Below, one piece after another: positions 1 through 4,688 of a stretch of 6,247 nucleotides of DNA. Both the position numbers and the translations under genes were made by a program. The stretch lies in contig CAMFCK010000058.1 in NCBI GenBank assembly GCA_945948775.1, forward strand, positions 1 to 6,247, written 5' to 3'. The notes under the pieces are model-generated. The model was given only the letters and a program-made list of their open reading frames with translations, was not told where the DNA came from and ran no database searches. Source of the DNA: an uncultured Clostridia bacterium. GTDB taxonomy: Bacteria; Bacillota; Clostridia; UBA1381. Each line of letters opens with the position of its first letter. The first letter of the stretch is position 1.

Positions 1-302
1 TAAATGAGAATGCGCGAAAAAAGCAGTCGCAAGACGCTTATACGAAAAAATACAACAGCCTCGTCCGCCGATACGAACGGGCGGAAAAACGCTTAAACAA
101 AGCAACTGCCGAAAGAGAAGATAAGGTTAATAAAGAACGTGAACTCAGGCTTTTCTTTGAAACCTTGGAAAATAAACCGCAGTTAATTGATACCTGGGAC
201 GAAAGCTTGTGGATAACACTGGTTGAAAAAATGGAAGTATCGCATGATAAAATGTGTACAGTTTTCTTTAAAAACGGTCAAAGTGTCAATGTTTATATCT
301 AA
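1..302 (+). CDS. Large serine recombinase, C-terminal 99 residues (5' end outside window)
   Basis: The reading frame is open from the left edge (first full codon at 3) to TAA at 300-302. The visible part begins with a charged helical stretch rich in Lys, Arg and Glu (about residues 5-55), which looks like the coiled-coil arm of large serine recombinases. It is followed by a compact tail with the pattern ESLWITLVEKMEV, then VFFKNGQSV. An 'LW..LV..v.V...F.nG' ending is typical of transposon and phage recombinases of the TnpX/TndX type. Family knowledge: such enzymes excise and insert elements through a catalytic serine in the N-terminal domain, which lies outside this window, so activity cannot be judged. 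Recombinase genes often sit near one end of their element, so an element boundary is expected nearby. The call rests on pattern recognition of the C-terminus only. Confidence 0.8.
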   Translation, partial: NENARKKQSQDAYTKKYNSLVRRYERAEKRLNKATAEREDKVNKERELRLFFETLENKPQLIDTWDESLWITLVEKMEVSHDKMCTVFFKNGQSVNVYI

Positions 303-329
303 ACTTTGGTAAAACAATCTTTGTGCAAA

Positions 330-370
330 AGGCAGAAAGCAGTCCGAAAGGATTGCTTTTCTGCCTGTTT
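330..370 (+). terminator. Hairpin terminator after the recombinase gene
   Basis: AGGCAGAAAGCAGTCC (330-345) pairs with 350-366 around a GAAA tetraloop (346-349), with one extra T and one G-T pair in the stem. The 3' arm is followed by GTTTT. It begins 28 nt after the recombinase stop codon. The U-tract is short, so termination may be partial. Confidence 0.7.
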
Positions 371-381
371 TGCGGTATAAT
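353..381 (+). promoter_or_regulatory. Putative sigma-A promoter for the PAP2/XRE pair
   Basis: A perfect TATAAT at 376-381 lies 17 nt downstream of TTGCTT (353-358, matching the first three bases of TTGACA). The predicted start is near 388, leaving a leader of about 170 nt before the ATG at 557. The -35 element sits in the 3' arm of the preceding terminator hairpin. Confidence 0.5.
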
Positions 382-556
382 GTATTCATAGATAATCGAA
401 ATTTATATGGAGGGTAAAACTCTTAAAATACCGTATTTCTGCGGATGTTACGAATAGTGTCGTGCGTGTGACAGAGCGTTTCTTGAACTTTCTTATATCC
501 TGTGATACTTTAGAATTAGCCGAAGGGCAAAATCAAAAGAGGAAGGAAAAAGAAAG
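382..556 (+). other. Long untranslated leader with a possible decayed small ORF
   Basis: No intact gene is convincing here. A GGAGGG ribosome-binding-like site lies at 409-414. Eight nt later, at 423, the frame reads TTA AAA TAC CGT ATT TCT and stays open to TGA at 558-560, overlapping the next gene's ATG as ATGA. If TTA were once ATG or TTG, this would be a translationally coupled peptide of about 45 residues. The peptide resembles nothing I recognise. A second reading, ATG at 407, gives only 16 codons and has no ribosome-binding site. Confidence 0.3.
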
Positions 557-1219
557 ATGAAAAAGAACGGAAAAAGAATAATGCTTTTAGGAGGAGTGCT
601 TGTCGCGGCTTTTGTTGTTTGGACATTATTGATACAAATTGTTGATGTACAACCGGTCGGACAAAACGGAACTGATATTGGATTTGCTACATTTAACTGC
701 TGGTTTCATAAATGGACAGGTGTTCATATGACCACTTATACTATTACAGATTGGTTAGGACTTGTGCCGCTGTTTATATGTATGGTATTCGGTATGATTG
801 GATTGGTGCAGTTGATTAAAAGAAGAAGTCTGTTAAAGGTGGACTATGACATTATTGTTCTCGGAGTATATTACATTTTAGTGATGTTTGGATATGTAAT
901 CTTTGAAATGATTCCGATAAATTACAGACCTATACTTATTAATGGATTTATGGAAGCTTCATATCCGTCATCAACTGCACTTATTGTATTAGGAGTAATG
1001 CCGACACTTGTGGAACAAATAAATCGCAGATTGAAAAATGCTGTGTTAAAAAGGAGTATAACGGTTTTCGCTGTACTTTTTTCTGCATATATGGTAATTG
1101 GGCGATTGATTTCGGGTGTTCATTGGTTTACGGATATTGTAGGTTCTATATTCTTAAGTATGGGATTGTTTTGTATCTATAAAGCGGTCGTTATATTACT
1201 TAATAAAGAATCAGAATAA
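557..1219 (+). CDS. PAP2-superfamily membrane phosphatase-like protein
   Basis: This 220-residue integral membrane protein has about five or six hydrophobic segments (near 8-28, 67-87, 98-118, 138-150, 165-182 and 195-215). The PAP2 signature is partly visible: C1-like NYRP (Arg124, Pro125), a C2 position reading YPSST (136-140), and C3 reading GRLISGVHWFTD (Arg183, His189, Asp193). Family knowledge: PAP2 enzymes dephosphorylate phosphatidate, undecaprenyl pyrophosphate and similar lipid phosphates, with the C3 histidine as nucleophile and the C2 histidine of PSGH as acid/base. Here the C2 histidine is absent, so catalysis may be altered or lost, although I recall clostridial relatives with a similar PSST sequence. 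The ATG at 557 follows AAGG (543-546) with a 10-nt gap. The gene is AT-rich like its XRE neighbour. The substrate is unknown. Confidence 0.8.
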   Translation: MKKNGKRIMLLGGVLVAAFVVWTLLIQIVDVQPVGQNGTDIGFATFNCWFHKWTGVHMTTYTITDWLGLVPLFICMVFGMIGLVQLIKRRSLLKVDYDIIVLGVYYILVMFGYVIFEMIPINYRPILINGFMEASYPSSTALIVLGVMPTLVEQINRRLKNAVLKRSITVFAVLFSAYMVIGRLISGVHWFTDIVGSIFLSMGLFCIYKAVVILLNKESE

Positions 1220-1233
1220 TTGGAGGTACGCTT

Positions 1234-1851
1234 TTGGAATTTAATGAAAAACTTCAGGAATTGAGAAAAAACAAAGGATTGACACAAGAGGAATTGGCAG
1301 AAAATTTGTTTGTGTCAAGAACGGCTGTTTCAAAGTGGGAGTCCGGCAGGGGTTATCCGAGTATTGATTCATTAAAAGAAATAGCAAATTACTTTTCAGT
1401 TACGATTGATGAGTTGCTTTCGGGTGAGAAAATAATATCTATTGCTGAAAAGGAAAACAAGTCAAATATTCAAAGAATTTGTGATTTATTGTTTGGCATT
1501 GTGGATGTTTTTTCATTTATGCTTATTATATTACCACTTTATCCAAATCCTATTAACGGATATATCTACTCGGTAAATCTGTTTGCATATACAGAAACAT
1601 CTGCTTTTAACCTATTTGTATATTTGATAATGTTTACTGCGTTGATAATATCCGGAGCAATAAAAGTCATTCTAACTCAAACAAGAGTTGAAAAAGGACA
1701 AAAACTGCTGACAGTTATTTCTATGGGATTAAGTATTTTGACTGTGCTGTTTTTAGCAATGACAAGAGATGCCTATGCTATAACAGTAGCATTTCTTTTG
1801 TTGATAATAAAGGGTATACTGCTTTTAAAACATATAAAGGCAAGTAATTAG
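1234..1851 (+). CDS. XRE-family regulator with C-terminal membrane segments
   Basis: The protein has 205 residues. Residues 5-62 form a classic HTH_3 (Cro/C1-type) DNA-binding domain, with GLTQEELAENLFVSRTAVSK at 15-34 covering helices 2 and 3, and a YPSIDSLKEIANYFSVTIDE-type continuation. From about residue 82 it becomes hydrophobic, with probably four transmembrane helices (near 82-101, 122-146, 158-176, 181-198), so the regulator is predicted to be membrane-anchored. The start is TTG at 1234, chosen because GGAGG (1222-1226) lies 7 nt upstream; the ATG at 1244 is out of frame. It begins 14 nt after the PAP2 stop, so the two are probably co-transcribed. A likely role is sensing a membrane or envelope signal and controlling its own operon. 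The target and signal cannot be read from sequence. Confidence 0.85.
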   Translation: MEFNEKLQELRKNKGLTQEELAENLFVSRTAVSKWESGRGYPSIDSLKEIANYFSVTIDELLSGEKIISIAEKENKSNIQRICDLLFGIVDVFSFMLIILPLYPNPINGYIYSVNLFAYTETSAFNLFVYLIMFTALIISGAIKVILTQTRVEKGQKLLTVISMGLSILTVLFLAMTRDAYAITVAFLLLIIKGILLLKHIKASN

Positions 1852-2001
1852 ACACCGTGATGTATGATAATAGCAGAAGATAATAGAATGTTTTCTTACA
1901 AAACCCCATAAATTCCAGTTTATAATACAGCATTTAAGACAATTCGCACGGGTTGCCTTTCTTCTTTTCAGAAAAATTTTTGACGGTTTTTATAGGGTGA
2001 T

Positions 2002-2055
2002 AAAATAATGCACCGCTTTTGACCTAAAAAACAAACGAAAGCGGTGCATTATTTT
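2002..2055. terminator. Perfect 18-bp inverted repeat, likely bidirectional terminator
   Basis: AAAATAATGCACCGCTTT (2002-2019) is exactly complementary to 2038-2055, with an 18-nt loop. The outer ends are A-rich on the left and T-rich on the right (TTTTT ending at 2056), so each strand has a U-tract after the stem. It lies about 150 nt beyond the XRE stop. The loop is longer than usual for an intrinsic terminator, so a terminal repeat or recombinase-related site is an alternative. Confidence 0.55.
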
Positions 2056-2060
2056 TCGAG

Positions 2061-2146
2061 GAAAAGTTTCGGAGTGAACGCACCGAGCAGCAAGTGGCTG
2101 AAAATACTCTGATTTTAGCACGACACTTGTTACACAGAAACTTTTC
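2061..2146. repeat. Extended imperfect palindrome
   Basis: Three nested complementary blocks share one axis. The outer pair is GAAAAGTTTC (2061-2070) with 2137-2146. The middle pair is CAAGTG (2091-2096) with CACTTG (2124-2129). The inner pair is GCTGAAAAT (2097-2105) with ATTTTAGC (2112-2119), with one bulged G and a 6-nt loop. The left outer gap (20 nt) is longer than the right (7 nt). It directly follows the 2002-2055 repeat. It could be a structured RNA, a relic of a mobile-element end, or a recombination site. No family is recognised. Confidence 0.45.
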
Positions 2147-2183
2147 TTTTTACGAAAATACCGACATTATGGGCTTTTCGGGC

Positions 2184-2223
2184 AAAAAAACAGAACCGCA
2201 ATTTTGTATCAAAATTACGGTTC
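2184..2223 (-). terminator. Intrinsic terminator of the tRNA-Ser gene
   Basis: On the minus strand a 13-bp stem (arms 2211-2223 and 2193-2205, one C/A mismatch in DNA) closes a 5-nt loop. Two bases later comes a run of seven T (plus-strand A run, 2184-2190). It begins 5 nt after the encoded CCA end of the tRNA. Confidence 0.85.
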
Positions 2224-2228
2224 AGATT

Positions 2229-2317
2229 TGGAGGAGAGGATGGGATTCGAACCCACGAACGCTGTTAACGTTACAGCATTTCCAATGCTGCGTCTTCGAC
2301 CACTCGGCCACCTCTCC
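2229..2317 (-). tRNA. tRNA-Ser, anticodon GGA, CCA encoded
   Basis: On the minus strand the acceptor stem GGAGAGG (2317-2311) pairs with CCTCTCC (2239-2233). The anticodon arm is CAGCA-TTGGAAA-TGCTG, giving anticodon GGA (reads UCC/UCU). A 17-nt variable region contains a small AACG/CGTT stem, the class II feature of serine tRNAs. The T arm is GTGGG-TTCGAAT-CCCAT. The 3' end reads T then CCA, so CCA is encoded (2231-2229). Two oddities: the discriminator is U73, where bacterial tRNA-Ser normally has G73, and the D stem GCC/GAC leaves a C11/A24 mismatch. It has its own promoter and terminator. A plus-strand open frame across this region is only the antisense of the tRNA. Confidence 0.95.
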
Positions 2318-2336
2318 GTAATTCATAACAAATAAA

Positions 2337-2365
2337 ATTCTAACATGCTTTTCCGTTTTTGTCAA
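2337..2365 (-). promoter_or_regulatory. Strong promoter of tRNA-Ser
   Basis: On the minus strand TTGACA (2365-2360, consensus) and TAGAAT (2342-2337, five of six) are separated by 17 nt. The predicted start is about a dozen nt before the tRNA 5' end. Confidence 0.85.
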
Positions 2366-2475
2366 GACGTTTAGTAAATAATTTTTTGAATTTTAGCGTT
2401 TGTAAGATATAATATGAAATTATGAAAAGCACAGTCGGGTATGAATACATGAGCTATGTGAAAGCAGTATCTATA

Positions 2476-2516
2476 CAATAAAAAGCCATGCGCTTTGTGA
2501 AAAGTACAAGGCTTTT
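2476..2516 (-). terminator. Probable terminator of the C_GCAxxG_C_C-family gene
   Basis: On the minus strand AAAAGCC (2516-2510) pairs with GGCTTTT (2487-2481), with additional imperfect pairing inside (CTTGT with ACAAAG). The stem runs into TTTTTATTG. It starts 22 nt after the stop codon of the minus-strand gene. The long irregular interior lowers certainty. Confidence 0.55.
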
Positions 2517-2537
2517 GCATCTGCACGTCAATGCTTT

Positions 2538-2996
2538 TCAATCGGTTTGTTCAGAATCATAAAGCATCTGCTCAAAAAGACCGGCTGCTGTTTCCACAAA
2601 ACGGACGCAGGGACGTACCTTGTAATAGTCTTCAGTCCGCGGGCTGGGATCCTGCTGCAGCTTTCCCGGCAAAGCCTGCAGCAATTCGCGGCAGACAATG
2701 GTGCTGTGCTGACGGTTAAAATCAGCCGCAAGCCGGCGAATCCTTGCATAATGAGCTTTTTTTGCCGCATCATCTGACGGTGAAGCATAGCCGAATATCA
2801 TGCCTGCCGCCATAAACATGCCTGTTACTGCGCCGCAGGTATCACGCAGACCGCCCATACCGCCTCCGAAGGAGGAAGAAAGACGCAAGGCGGCTTCAAG
2901 AGTAAGCCCCATTTCTTCGTGAAACGCACCCACAACGGATTGCGAACAATTATATCCCTGCAGGAAAAGTTCTCTTGCTTTTTTTACATGATCCAT
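2538..2996 (-). CDS. C_GCAxxG_C_C-family protein (putative redox-active cysteine protein)
   Basis: This 152-residue soluble protein matches the C_GCAxxG_C_C family signature. It has YNCSQSV near the N-terminus (Cys17), a glycine-rich FGGGMGG followed by DTCGAVTG (44-59, Cys54), then Cys102 in IVCREL and Cys130 in RPCVRF. Family knowledge: members are small uncharacterised proteins with four spaced conserved cysteines, thought to bind a metal or cofactor or act in redox chemistry; no reaction is established. No signal peptide or membrane helix is seen. The ATG at 2996-2994 follows AGGAGA (3010-3005) by 8 nt. The gene stands alone, transcribed away from rex, with its own promoter (3067-3094) and a likely terminator at 2476-2516. 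Its place beside a redox repressor suggests, but does not show, redox control. Confidence 0.85.
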   Translation of the reverse strand: MDHVKKARELFLQGYNCSQSVVGAFHEEMGLTLEAALRLSSSFGGGMGGLRDTCGAVTGMFMAAGMIFGYASPSDDAAKKAHYARIRRLAADFNRQHSTIVCRELLQALPGKLQQDPSPRTEDYYKVRPCVRFVETAAGLFEQMLYDSEQTD

Positions 2997-3066
2997 ATCG
3001 TTTATCTCCTGTTCGTTTTTGCGTAATACATGACAGCGATTTCAGCTTTGACAAAAATCCAAATTT

Positions 3067-3094
3067 ATTATATCATATAAAATATAAAAGTCAA
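3067..3094 (-). promoter_or_regulatory. Promoter of the C_GCAxxG_C_C-family gene
   Basis: On the minus strand TTGACT (3094-3089) and a perfect TATAAT (3072-3067) are 16 nt apart, and the -10 is preceded by TGA (extended -10). It lies about 70 nt upstream of the start codon and back-to-back with the rex promoter. Confidence 0.7.
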
Positions 3095-3120
3095 TCGCTT
3101 TTTGGATATTGTAAACCTAC

Positions 3121-3145
3121 ATTAATATTGCGCCGTATTATTAAT
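3121..3145. promoter_or_regulatory. Interrupted palindrome upstream of the rex promoter
   Basis: ATTAATA (3121-3127) is repeated inverted as TATTAAT (3139-3145) around an 11-nt GC-rich centre. It lies just upstream of the rex -35 element and between the two divergent promoters, a position suited to an operator or activator site. It does not match the Rex consensus. AT-rich arms of this size can arise by chance. Confidence 0.3.
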
Positions 3146-3150
3146 TTTTC

Positions 3151-3179
3151 TTTACATCCCGGCACAGATGTGCTATAAT
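3151..3179 (+). promoter_or_regulatory. Promoter of the rex operon
   Basis: TTTACA (3151-3156, five of six) and a perfect TATAAT (3174-3179) are 17 nt apart, with TGC directly before the -10 (extended -10). The predicted start is near 3186, about 43 nt before the TTG start codon. Confidence 0.8.
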
Positions 3180-3196
3180 ATTCTATCATAACTAAA

Positions 3197-3210
3197 CACG
3201 TTTTAACGTG
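3197..3210. promoter_or_regulatory. CACGTT-TT-AACGTG palindrome in the rex 5' leader
   Basis: Two perfect 6-bp inverted arms flank a TT centre, roughly 11-24 nt downstream of the predicted transcription start and 5 nt before the GGAGG ribosome-binding site. A regulator bound here would block transcription. It differs from the published clostridial Rex site pattern (TTGTTAA-N4-TTAACAA), so the binding protein is unknown. Confidence 0.4.
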
Positions 3211-3228
3211 GAGCGGAGGCGTAACATA

Positions 3229-3870
3229 TTGAACTACAACGGTAAAAGGGTTCCGGCTGTCGTGATAAAGCGTCTTCCGAGATACTACCGTTATCTCGGC
3301 GAGCTTTTAAAGCAGGACATTCAGAGAATATCTTCCAATGCGCTCAGTGAAAAGATGAAGGTTACAGCATCACAGATAAGGCAGGATTTTAACTACTTCG
3401 GCGGCTTCGGACAGCAGGGGTATGGCTATAATGTGGCGTATTTGCACAATGAAATAGGAGAGATACTTGGGCTTAAGGAAGGATATACCACAATTATTGT
3501 CGGCGCAGGTTATCTCGGACACGCGCTTGCAAATCATAATGCTTTTGAAAAACGCGGTTTCCGTTTAAGCGCAATCTTTGACAATGACACGCAGAAAATA
3601 GGCAGTATTATAAACGGTCACCGGGTTCAGGATACGGCGCTTATGGAAGAGTATGTGCGCGAGCATAATATAGATATAGCCATTCTGACGCTGCCGCGCA
3701 GTGCGGTGGAGGAAACGGCGGAACGGCTTGCAGAGTGCGGAATAAAGGGCTTTTGGAACTACAGCTATGCGGAACTTAAGCTAAAGCATAAGGTCGCGGT
3801 GGAAAATGTGCATCTGTCTGACAGTCTGATGACGCTGTCATATAAAATCAAACAAGGGAATGATGAGTGA
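3229..3870 (+). CDS. rex: Redox-sensing transcriptional repressor Rex
   Basis: This protein of 213 residues is close to the usual 205-220 for Rex. The N-terminal winged-helix region (about 8-80) has RLPRYYRYL (15-23), ASQIRQDFNYFG (47-58) and GQQGYGYNV (61-69), all hallmarks of Rex DNA-binding domains. A Rossmann domain follows with VGAGYLGHAL (91-100), whose GxGxxG binds NAD(H). Family knowledge: Rex dimers repress fermentation, respiration and NAD-related genes when NADH/NAD+ is low and leave DNA when NADH rises. The start chosen is TTG at 3229, because GGAGG (3215-3219) lies 9 nt upstream. An in-frame GTG at 3208 would add seven residues but has no ribosome-binding site. The stop TGA overlaps the next gene's ATG, so it heads an operon of at least three genes. 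Confidence 0.95.
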   Translation: MNYNGKRVPAVVIKRLPRYYRYLGELLKQDIQRISSNALSEKMKVTASQIRQDFNYFGGFGQQGYGYNVAYLHNEIGEILGLKEGYTTIIVGAGYLGHALANHNAFEKRGFRLSAIFDNDTQKIGSIINGHRVQDTALMEEYVREHNIDIAILTLPRSAVEETAERLAECGIKGFWNYSYAELKLKHKVAVENVHLSDSLMTLSYKIKQGNDE

Positions 3871-4688
3871 TGCATACAATTGCATTTGTTGGCCCGAGCG
3901 GAACGGGCAAGAGCCACCGTGCAGGACTTGTAGCGCGTGAAAACGGTGCGGACGCGATTGTTGACGACGGACTTCTTATCTCCGGCAACCGGGTGCTTGC
4001 AGGTGTTTCGGCAAAAACTGCACCTACTAGACTTGCATCGGTAAGACAAGCTCTTTTTGTTGACAGGAGCGCCGCGGCGGAGATTTCGCGAGCGATAAGG
4101 AATAACAAAATAAACCGTGTCATGATTTTAGGAACGTCAGACGCCATGGTAAAGAAGATTGCCGAAGCGCTGTCGCTGCCTGAGATTGAAAAAATCATAC
4201 GCATAGAGGATATCGCTTCGCCTGAGGAGATGGCAGAGGCGCAGAAAATACGCAAGGACGAGGGCAAGCACGTTATTCCTGTGCCGGAATTTGAGATAAA
4301 AAAGGATTTTTCCGGTTATTTTATGCATCCTATGCGCCTGTTTCAGAAAAGCCTCGGCGACAGCAGCGATTATATTGAGGATAAAACAATTGTGCGCCCG
4401 ACGTTCAGCTATATGGGCGAATATACAATTTCGGATAACGTAATAATCAGTTCTGCACGACATGAGGCAATGAAGGAAAAATCGGTATGGCGCATAAACA
4501 GCGTAAATGTGCGCTCAACCTCACACGGCGCGCATCTTGATGTCGGACTGGTTCTGCGGTACGGAGTGAATATCCCGTCTGCATGCGCTGCTGTGCAAAG
4601 GCGTATCCGCGACGGCGTTGAGCGTTACACTTCAATAAATGTCAGACGTGTGCACATTTATGTAAAGGGTCTGTATTATGATAAGTAA
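3870..4688 (+). CDS. P-loop ATPase fused to an Asp23/Gls24-like domain
   Basis: The protein has 272 residues and two parts. The N-terminal half starts with a Walker A loop GPSGTGKS (8-15) after a short strand, then VDDGLLI (31-37), and a hydrophobic strand VMILGTSD (84-91) that may act as Walker B or in ribose binding. It resembles small P-loop kinases/ATPases. The linker carries PVPEFEIKKDFSGYF (137-151), which I recall as conserved in an uncharacterised clostridial protein family. The C-terminal part (about 177-270) reads as an Asp23/Gls24 domain: GEYTISDNVI (183-192), then VNIPSACAAVQRRI (233-246) and VHIYVKGL at the end. Family knowledge: Asp23 proteins relate to envelope stress and lipid-stress physiology; no enzyme activity is known. 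The ATG at 3870 overlaps the rex stop by 1 nt (TGATG); GTG at 3867 is an alternative start. AAGGGA lies at 3854-3859. Function is unknown. Confidence 0.85.
   Translation: MHTIAFVGPSGTGKSHRAGLVARENGADAIVDDGLLISGNRVLAGVSAKTAPTRLASVRQALFVDRSAAAEISRAIRNNKINRVMILGTSDAMVKKIAEALSLPEIEKIIRIEDIASPEEMAEAQKIRKDEGKHVIPVPEFEIKKDFSGYFMHPMRLFQKSLGDSSDYIEDKTIVRPTFSYMGEYTISDNVIISSARHEAMKEKSVWRINSVNVRSTSHGAHLDVGLVLRYGVNIPSACAAVQRRIRDGVERYTSINVRRVHIYVKGLYYDK

Larger units (their letters stand above)
1852..2183. other. Gene-free junction between mobile-element cargo and tRNA-Ser unit
   Basis: I see no credible protein gene here. The stretch lies between convergent transcripts (XRE on plus, tRNA-Ser on minus) and holds two inverted-repeat structures listed separately (2002-2055 and 2061-2146). 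The first 150 nt are AT-rich with no clear hairpin. A TTGACG (1980-1985) lies 15 nt before TAAAAT (2001-2006), too close for a normal promoter. The right boundary of the element carrying the recombinase could lie here, but no duplicated attachment site can be shown without the other end. Confidence 0.5.

Noticed and set aside
183..389. Minus-strand open frame of 68 codons opposite the recombinase end
   Set aside because: It overlaps the recombinase gene and the terminator hairpin and has no family-like features.
1980..2006. TTGACG...TAAAAT as a promoter
   Set aside because: The spacer is only 15 nt and no gene follows on that strand.
2094..2321. Plus-strand open frame of 75 codons
   Set aside because: It runs antisense through the tRNA-Ser and its terminator; the WRRGWDSNPR-type peptide is the known artefact of translating tRNA antisense DNA. 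No ribosome-binding site.
2422..2481. Plus-strand 19-residue ORF starting MKSTVGYEY
   Set aside because: No ribosome-binding site, no recognisable feature, and too short to separate from chance.
2528..2788. Minus-strand and plus-strand frames inside the C_GCAxxG_C_C gene (also 2531-2719 and 2547-2777)
   Set aside because: They are other-frame shadows of a gene with clear family motifs and a good ribosome-binding site.
2975..3178. Plus-strand frame of 67 codons in the rex upstream region
   Set aside because: It crosses both divergent promoters and the start of the minus-strand gene and lacks a ribosome-binding site.
3208..3228. GTG at 3208 as the rex start
   Set aside because: No Shine-Dalgarno upstream; this stretch itself contains the GGAGG that serves the TTG at 3229.
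3848..4267. Minus-strand frame of 139 codons under the ATPase/Asp23 gene
   Set aside because: The plus-strand gene has Walker A and Asp23 patterns and is coupled to rex; the antisense frame is serine/alanine-rich shadow sequence.
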